In this document: positions 61,227 to 64,000 of the stretch, piece by piece
How positions within the stretch are numbered: the stretch's first letter is position 1
Layout of the letters: every line of letters starts with the position of its first letter
Assembly (NCBI RefSeq): GCF_020526085.1
Contig: NZ_CP084874.1
Coordinates: 3,224,001 to 3,288,000, forward strand
From: Klebsiella africana
Lineage (GTDB): Bacteria > Pseudomonadota > Gammaproteobacteria > Enterobacterales > Enterobacteriaceae
DNA: 64,000 nucleotides
Direction: 5' to 3'
Program-made: the position numbers and the translations under genes
Notes under the pieces: generated by a model
What the model was told of the DNA's origin: nothing
Database searches by the model: none
What the model saw: only the letters and a program-made list of their open reading frames with translations

Positions 61227-62474
61227 TTATTTCGCCGCCTCGTTGATCACTTTTTTAAAGGTTTCCAGCGGACAGAACCCCTGATCGTCGACCGGACAGC
61301 CGTTAAGCGCCAGGGTGACACGCTGCGGCGGGGCCTGCAGGGTTAGCGCGTCAGCGTTACGCAGCTGCTCGGTACTTTGATAGACATACTCAATCTTCAT
61401 CAGATCGCGATTGCCGGCGCTGTCATGCCAGCGCTGAAACAGCAATTTGCCGCCGATAGGGGTGCGCTCGTACTGGCCAGGCAGTTGATAGGGTTTAAAG
61501 TCCAGCGCCGTCAGCAGCGAGGCGATATTCGAGTCGTGCCCCACCAGCAGCGTGATTTTCGCCTTGTTGGCCCCCTCGCCCACCAGTGCGTTATCGATAT
61601 ATTTGACCAGCGGTTTGGCGACATTTTGCGCCACTGCCACCGAGGTAAACAGACTATCCTGATAGCCATTTTTCAGCTTCGACAGCACCCGCCACTGCTT
61701 ATCGCTGGCGATCTCCCCCCACGCCACCTGATCTTTCGGGAAACCTTCATAATATTGCAGGGTGAAGGCGTCCACCAGCGAGTTACCCACCTTCAGCGGC
61801 CCGGACACGCCCGGCTCCTGCTGATAACCAGCGCTAAAGGTATCCTTACCCTCGCTCAGGGAACAGACCTGCTTCTCTTTGCAGGAGGGCGAGTTGCGGT
61901 AATCGATTATCGTCTCCAGCAGCTTGTAGCTCTCGGTCAGTTGCATCCCCTGGCGCTCTTTTTCCATTGCCTGGAGCGCTTTCTCGCGAAACGCGGGAGA
62001 GTCATCAGTGATAACCGGGTTGAAGGTCGGGTCCATGGTGCCCATCTGCGGCTGATGGTGCACCGTGATACCGCAACCCGGAAATGCGCCGGTGATGAAG
62101 AACTGCGCGGTTGCGACGGTGCGCTGCAGGCTGTTAGCGTAGGCGTAAACGGCGTTTTCCGGCGGGCACTCGCCGCTGGTCACCAGCTTCTGCTGCGCCA
62201 GCCATTCACGCATATAGTGGCCCATATAGACTTCCAGCACACCGCCTTTGGTAGTCAGCTGGCCGCCCGGTACATCCCACTCCGGCCATACCTTAGCGGT
62301 GGACTGCTCCAGCACGCTACCGTTATTAGCCAGTGGCGCACGGAGGTTGTGGCGGCTCATGATCAGCACCTGCTGCAGCTGATACCCCTCCGGGGCGGCC
62401 GTGTCCTGCGCCTGGGCGCCAGCGGATAACATCACCGCGCCGGCGACGGCGGCGGCGAGTAGACGTTTTTTCAT
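61227..62474 (-). CDS. agp: glucose-1-phosphatase (acid phosphatase)
   Basis: Agp is a periplasmic histidine acid phosphatase that frees glucose from glucose-1-phosphate. The 415-aa protein has a Sec signal ([22 protein letters not shown]), the phosphohistidine motif MSRHNLRAP (about residues 36-44) and the HD motif in VGHDSNIAS. The start at 62474 fits the signal; an ATG six codons earlier is possible. Confidence 0.95.
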   Translation of the reverse strand: MKKRLLAAAVAGAVMLSAGAQAQDTAAPEGYQLQQVLIMSRHNLRAPLANNGSVLEQSTAKVWPEWDVPGGQLTTKGGVLEVYMGHYMREWLAQQKLVTSGECPPENAVYAYANSLQRTVATAQFFITGAFPGCGITVHHQPQMGTMDPTFNPVITDDSPAFREKALQAMEKERQGMQLTESYKLLETIIDYRNSPSCKEKQVCSLSEGKDTFSAGYQQEPGVSGPLKVGNSLVDAFTLQYYEGFPKDQVAWGEIASDKQWRVLSKLKNGYQDSLFTSVAVAQNVAKPLVKYIDNALVGEGANKAKITLLVGHDSNIASLLTALDFKPYQLPGQYERTPIGGKLLFQRWHDSAGNRDLMKIEYVYQSTEQLRNADALTLQAPPQRVTLALNGCPVDDQGFCPLETFKKVINEAAK

Positions 62475-62627
62475 CCCTTCATCCTTAGTCATTTATTATC
62501 ATCGCGTTAATTGTGACGGATTTATGACATTTTTCCTGGTAATCGCTCGCAAACTTAGACTGTCACCGGAAATTTCCCCTGCCGGGTAAAATAGTTTTAT
62601 AATGAAACAATTAACCTGGAGGCTTTT

Positions 62628-63077
62628 GTGAAACGTACCCGACTGGAAAACAGCTGTTGCCCTATCGCCCGCTCCCTCGATGTTATCGGCGACTGGTGGT
62701 CGCTGCTGATCGTCCGCGATGCTCTGCGCGGAGTGCGCCGTTTTAGCGAATTCCAGAAAAACCTCGGCATCGCCAAGAATATGCTCGCCGGGCGGCTGAA
62801 AATGCTGGTGGATGAAGGTATCCTGCGCCTGCAGCCGGCCTCCGACGGCAGCGCCTGGCAGGAGTATGTCCTGACCGACAAGGGCCGCGCCCTGCAGACG
62901 GTGCTGGTCGCCCTCTCCCAGTGGGCTGATGACTATCTGTTCGAGCCCGACGAACCGGCGACCCGGCTCATTGACCGTCAGCAGCGCCAGCCCCTGCGTA
63001 AGCTGGTCCTGCAGGCGGCCGATGGCCGTGAGCTGGCTCCGGCAGACATCACGATTGCTATTCCGTTGAGCGAGTAA
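62628..63077 (+). CDS. HxlR-family transcriptional regulator
   Basis: A 149-aa winged helix protein of the HxlR (DUF24) family: CPIARSLDVIGDWWSLLIVRDAL at residues 11-33 and NMLAGRLKMLVDEGIL as recognition part. The conserved N-terminal Cys pair (CC) may sense redox or electrophiles. It starts with GTG, 5 nt after CTGGAGG. It lies upstream of the SDR gene on the same strand, with a 21-bp inverted repeat between. A TATAAT (62598-62603) is a likely -10. Confidence 0.9.
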   Translation: MKRTRLENSCCPIARSLDVIGDWWSLLIVRDALRGVRRFSEFQKNLGIAKNMLAGRLKMLVDEGILRLQPASDGSAWQEYVLTDKGRALQTVLVALSQWADDYLFEPDEPATRLIDRQQRQPLRKLVLQAADGRELAPADITIAIPLSE

Positions 63078-63117
63078 TCGCCCTGCATCGCAGGCAAAAA
63101 TAAAAAAAGCGCGACGA

Positions 63118-63177
63118 AAAGGTTGCATTATTAAACCACTTATTCCATGCTGAATTTGGTTTAATAATGCAACCTTT
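63118..63177. promoter_or_regulatory. 21-bp perfect inverted repeat before the SDR gene
   Basis: Arms at 63118-63138 and 63157-63177 are perfectly complementary (core GGTTGCATTATTAAACCA) around an 18-bp spacer. Each arm is itself a short dyad (GGTT-N9-AACC). It could be a tandem operator of the HxlR protein or an RNA hairpin. It ends 15 bp before the SDR start codon. Confidence 0.75.
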
Positions 63178-63192
63178 CACGAGGCACTTCCC

Positions 63193-63981
63193 ATGACTCA
63201 CCCATCGCACACTGCTTTAATCACCGGCGCGTCCTCAGGTATCGGCGCAATCTATGCCGAACGACTCGCCGCCCGCGGATACAACTTGATCCTCGCCGCC
63301 CGCCGTGAAGACCGGCTGCAAGCGCTCGCCAACCAGCTGCAATCACGTTATGCCATCCAGGCCAGCATCCTCAAAGCCGATCTTAGCGAAGAGCCCGGGA
63401 TTGCAGCCGTTGAGCAGCGTCTGCAGCAGGATCCCGCCATCGATCTGTTTATTAACAACGCCGGTACAGCGAAAATGGCGGGCTTTCTCGGCAGTACGCC
63501 ACGCGAGCACCAGGCGATTCATACACTGAACACCACGGCGCTGCTGCGTCTGAGCTATGCCGCGCTGGCGGCTTTCGTTCCCCGAGGCCGCGGAACGCTG
63601 ATCAATATTGCCTCTATCCTCGCGCTGCATACACTGCCGGGCAGCGCCGTCTACAGCGCCAGCAAAGCCTGGGTGTTGAGCTTTACCCGTGGTCTGCAGG
63701 ATGAGTTTGCCGACAGCGGTGTGCAAATTCAGGCGGTATTGCCGGCGGCGACTGCCACCGATCTCTGGCCGACTTCCGGGGTGGCGCTGGATGCCTTGCC
63801 CAGCGGCACAGTAATGACCACCGAGGATCTGGTGGACGCCGCCCTACGTGGACTGGAGTTGGGGGAGAAGGTCACGTTACCGCCGGTTCATGACCTGGAA
63901 CTGTGGGATACTTACGAGCAGGCCAGGCTGGCGCTGTTTACCACCGCGCGAACCGGGGAACCGGCGCCGCGGTATCGCTAA
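63193..63981 (+). CDS. short-chain dehydrogenase/reductase
   Basis: A 262-aa classical SDR: cofactor motif TGASSGIGAIYAERLAARG (residues 12-30), NNAG near residue 91 and the active YSASK near residue 155 after a conserved Ser. The Arg residues after strand 2 (ARREDR) suggest NADP(H). Substrate unknown. It is likely under the HxlR regulator upstream. Nothing can be said of the last 19 bases. Confidence 0.92.
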   Translation: MTHPSHTALITGASSGIGAIYAERLAARGYNLILAARREDRLQALANQLQSRYAIQASILKADLSEEPGIAAVEQRLQQDPAIDLFINNAGTAKMAGFLGSTPREHQAIHTLNTTALLRLSYAALAAFVPRGRGTLINIASILALHTLPGSAVYSASKAWVLSFTRGLQDEFADSGVQIQAVLPAATATDLWPTSGVALDALPSGTVMTTEDLVDAALRGLELGEKVTLPPVHDLELWDTYEQARLALFTTARTGEPAPRYR

Positions 63982-64000
63982 CCGACACCTCGGGGCGGTG

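Overview
The window is chromosomal DNA of an enterobacterium, most likely Klebsiella or a close relative such as Raoultella. The gene order follows the E. coli region fabH-plsX-rpmF ... rne ... murJ ... pyrC ... opgGH ... ghrA-serX ... phoH-efe ... put-rut-wrbA-agp. Coding DNA is GC-rich, and the E. coli flagellar (flg) and curli (csg) clusters that I remember from these positions are absent. No prophage, insertion sequence, CRISPR array or resistance gene was seen. E. coli comparisons are from memory; no search was run.

Layout. 1-4318: fatty acid and phospholipid start genes (partial fabH, plsX), rpmF, yceD, the Maf-type pyrophosphatase yceF and rluC. 4319-8251: the long rne leader and RNase E. 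8291-10550: a divergent LysR regulator / MFS transporter pair in the slot that holds the flg genes in E. coli. 10605-14425: rimJ-yceH-mviM-murJ on the minus strand. 14654-20020: mdtH, yceB, pyrC, dinI, bssS, solA and the tiny yceO, with PurR, attenuation and LexA signals. 20006-24299: trhO, lpxL, mdtG, msyB, yceK. 24366-29852: osmoregulated periplasmic glucan genes opgH-opgG and divergent opgC. 29892-34150: a TetR regulator, ymdB, ycdZ, ycdY-ycdX and ghrA.

34354-38290 is the least ordinary region. Two identical tRNA-Ser(GGA) genes, each with its own promoter, flank a LysR / pirin / isochorismatase-like cassette. Each tRNA gene is followed by repeats that carry the last 18-19 bases of the tRNA plus a GAAA-loop terminator, reminiscent of the rtT repeats of E. 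coli tyrT. Downstream come phoH, the Fur-boxed intact efeUOB operon, a CNT nucleoside transporter and a DUF3574 lipoprotein.

44937-57811 holds nitrogen scavenging genes: putP and putA around a control region with PutA-type GGTTGCA sites, and rutR divergent from rutABCDEFG behind a sigma-54 -24/-12 element and a RutR-like operator. 57812-58604 is a REP-containing array of three 194-bp tandem units. The window ends with an EamA transporter, ymdF (57 aa), wrbA, yccJ, agp, an HxlR regulator and a short-chain dehydrogenase separated from it by a 21-bp perfect inverted repeat.

Almost everything is a conserved core gene with a recognisable function. The candidates for something little described are the serX-derived repeat arrays and the three regulator-plus-effector pairs with perfect dyads in their promoters (9239-9255, 35959-35976, 63118-63177).
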